DNA from: Sulfitobacter sp. OXR-159
GTDB lineage: Bacteria; Pseudomonadota; Alphaproteobacteria; Rhodobacterales; Rhodobacteraceae
Length of the DNA: 64,000 bases
Assembly: GCF_034377145.1 (NCBI RefSeq)
Contig: NZ_CP139707.1
Location: 3,141,001-3,205,000 of the forward strand
Direction of reading: 5' to 3'
Shown here piece after piece: positions 61,210 to 64,000 of the stretch. The notes below the pieces were generated by a model, which did no database searches, was not told the DNA's origin, and saw only the letters and a program-made list of their open reading frames with translations. Made by a program: the position numbers and the translations under genes. Each line of letters starts with the position of its first letter. Within the stretch, counting starts at the first letter, position 1.

Positions 61210-61325
61210 GTTTGGCGATGACCTACTCTCCCACGTCTTAAGACGCAGTACCATCGGCGCTACGGCACTTAACGGCTGGGTTCGGGATGGGACCAGGTGT
61301 TTTGCTCGCGCTATGATCACCAAAC
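61210..61325 (-). rRNA. rrf: 5S ribosomal RNA
   Basis: About 116 nt. The minus strand begins GTTTGGTGATCATAGC and ends GAGAGTAGGTCATCGCCAAAC, with the internal CCCATCCCGAACCCAGCCGT. The ends pair to form helix I. It lies 150 nt after 23S. Confidence 0.95.
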
Positions 61326-61474
61326 CAAATAAATTCCTGAAAAAGCGCTCTGCGCAGCAGAGCGACGGGGTCACCACTGCAGCGCTGAGCGTTGTTTGTC
61401 CAAGTCATGTACCACTGATTGTATGTGTATGCTTTTGATTGATAAGTTGAAGTCTTGCTTCTACTGGATCAAAT

Positions 61475-64000
<2,526 letters not shown>

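Overview
The window looks like chromosomal DNA of a Roseobacter-group alphaproteobacterium (Rhodobacterales; Sulfitobacter-like is a guess from gene content and protein style, not from any search). The host part (about 1-24,300 and 60,870-64,000) is GC-rich with dense housekeeping genes. It ends in an rRNA operon on the minus strand: 23S (cut by the window end), then 5S, then initiator tRNA-fMet and a terminator.

Layout. 1-12,600: glnD (cut by the window start), a CHAP-type lipoprotein, murJ, a rhomboid-like protein without catalytic residues, trpS, a VOC protein, a class II HDAC-like hydrolase, a nitroreductase, an EI24-family protein, DUF1467, methylmalonyl-CoA epimerase, a response regulator, a GNAT, a small membrane protein and a hemerythrin. 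12,667-14,014: a compact restriction-modification pair (MT-A70-type methylase overlapping a BglII/BstYI-type endonuclease). 14,044-21,890: aspS and the urea ABC transporter operon urtABCDE, preceded by a sigma-54-like promoter. 22,534-24,246: bifunctional ATP sulfurylase/APS kinase.

24,300-60,870 is a genomic island. Its left edge is a pile-up of IS630, IS110 and IS3 remnants. Its right edge is a serine recombinase whose reading frame runs antisense into tRNA-fMet. In between are six genes on the minus strand (52,049 down to 27,023) that look like one or two anti-phage modules. The first four are intact: a split Eco57I-type adenine methylase, a GIY-YIG/DEAD-type helicase and a RecD-like helicase with a C-terminal nuclease. 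The last two are broken: a giant NERD nuclease - pseudokinase - kinase - Upf1-like SF1 helicase gene, and a downstream partner gene that originally started 2 nt after its stop.

The main result comes from removing the insertion sequences on paper. The giant gene (43,378 to 31,407) is interrupted by one IS66, two IS5 and two IS630 copies. The partner (29,727 to 27,023) is interrupted by a third IS630 copy, and an IS1380-type element sits exactly at the junction of the two genes. With each IS and one target duplication removed, the reading frame is continuous across six of the seven insertions. The exception is the left IS5 copy, where flanks do not match and most of the second kinase domain is missing, which suggests an IS-mediated deletion. 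The four genes upstream carry no IS. This is a recently and repeatedly inactivated defence-like operon whose ancestral form can be rebuilt.

52,000-60,900 holds island maintenance and cargo genes: a frameshifted DUF6880 gene, an IS110 relic, a ribbon-helix-helix regulator, a hypothetical protein, a zinc-ribbon/GIY-YIG protein, a soluble FtsH-like AAA protease and the recombinase with a small leader ORF.
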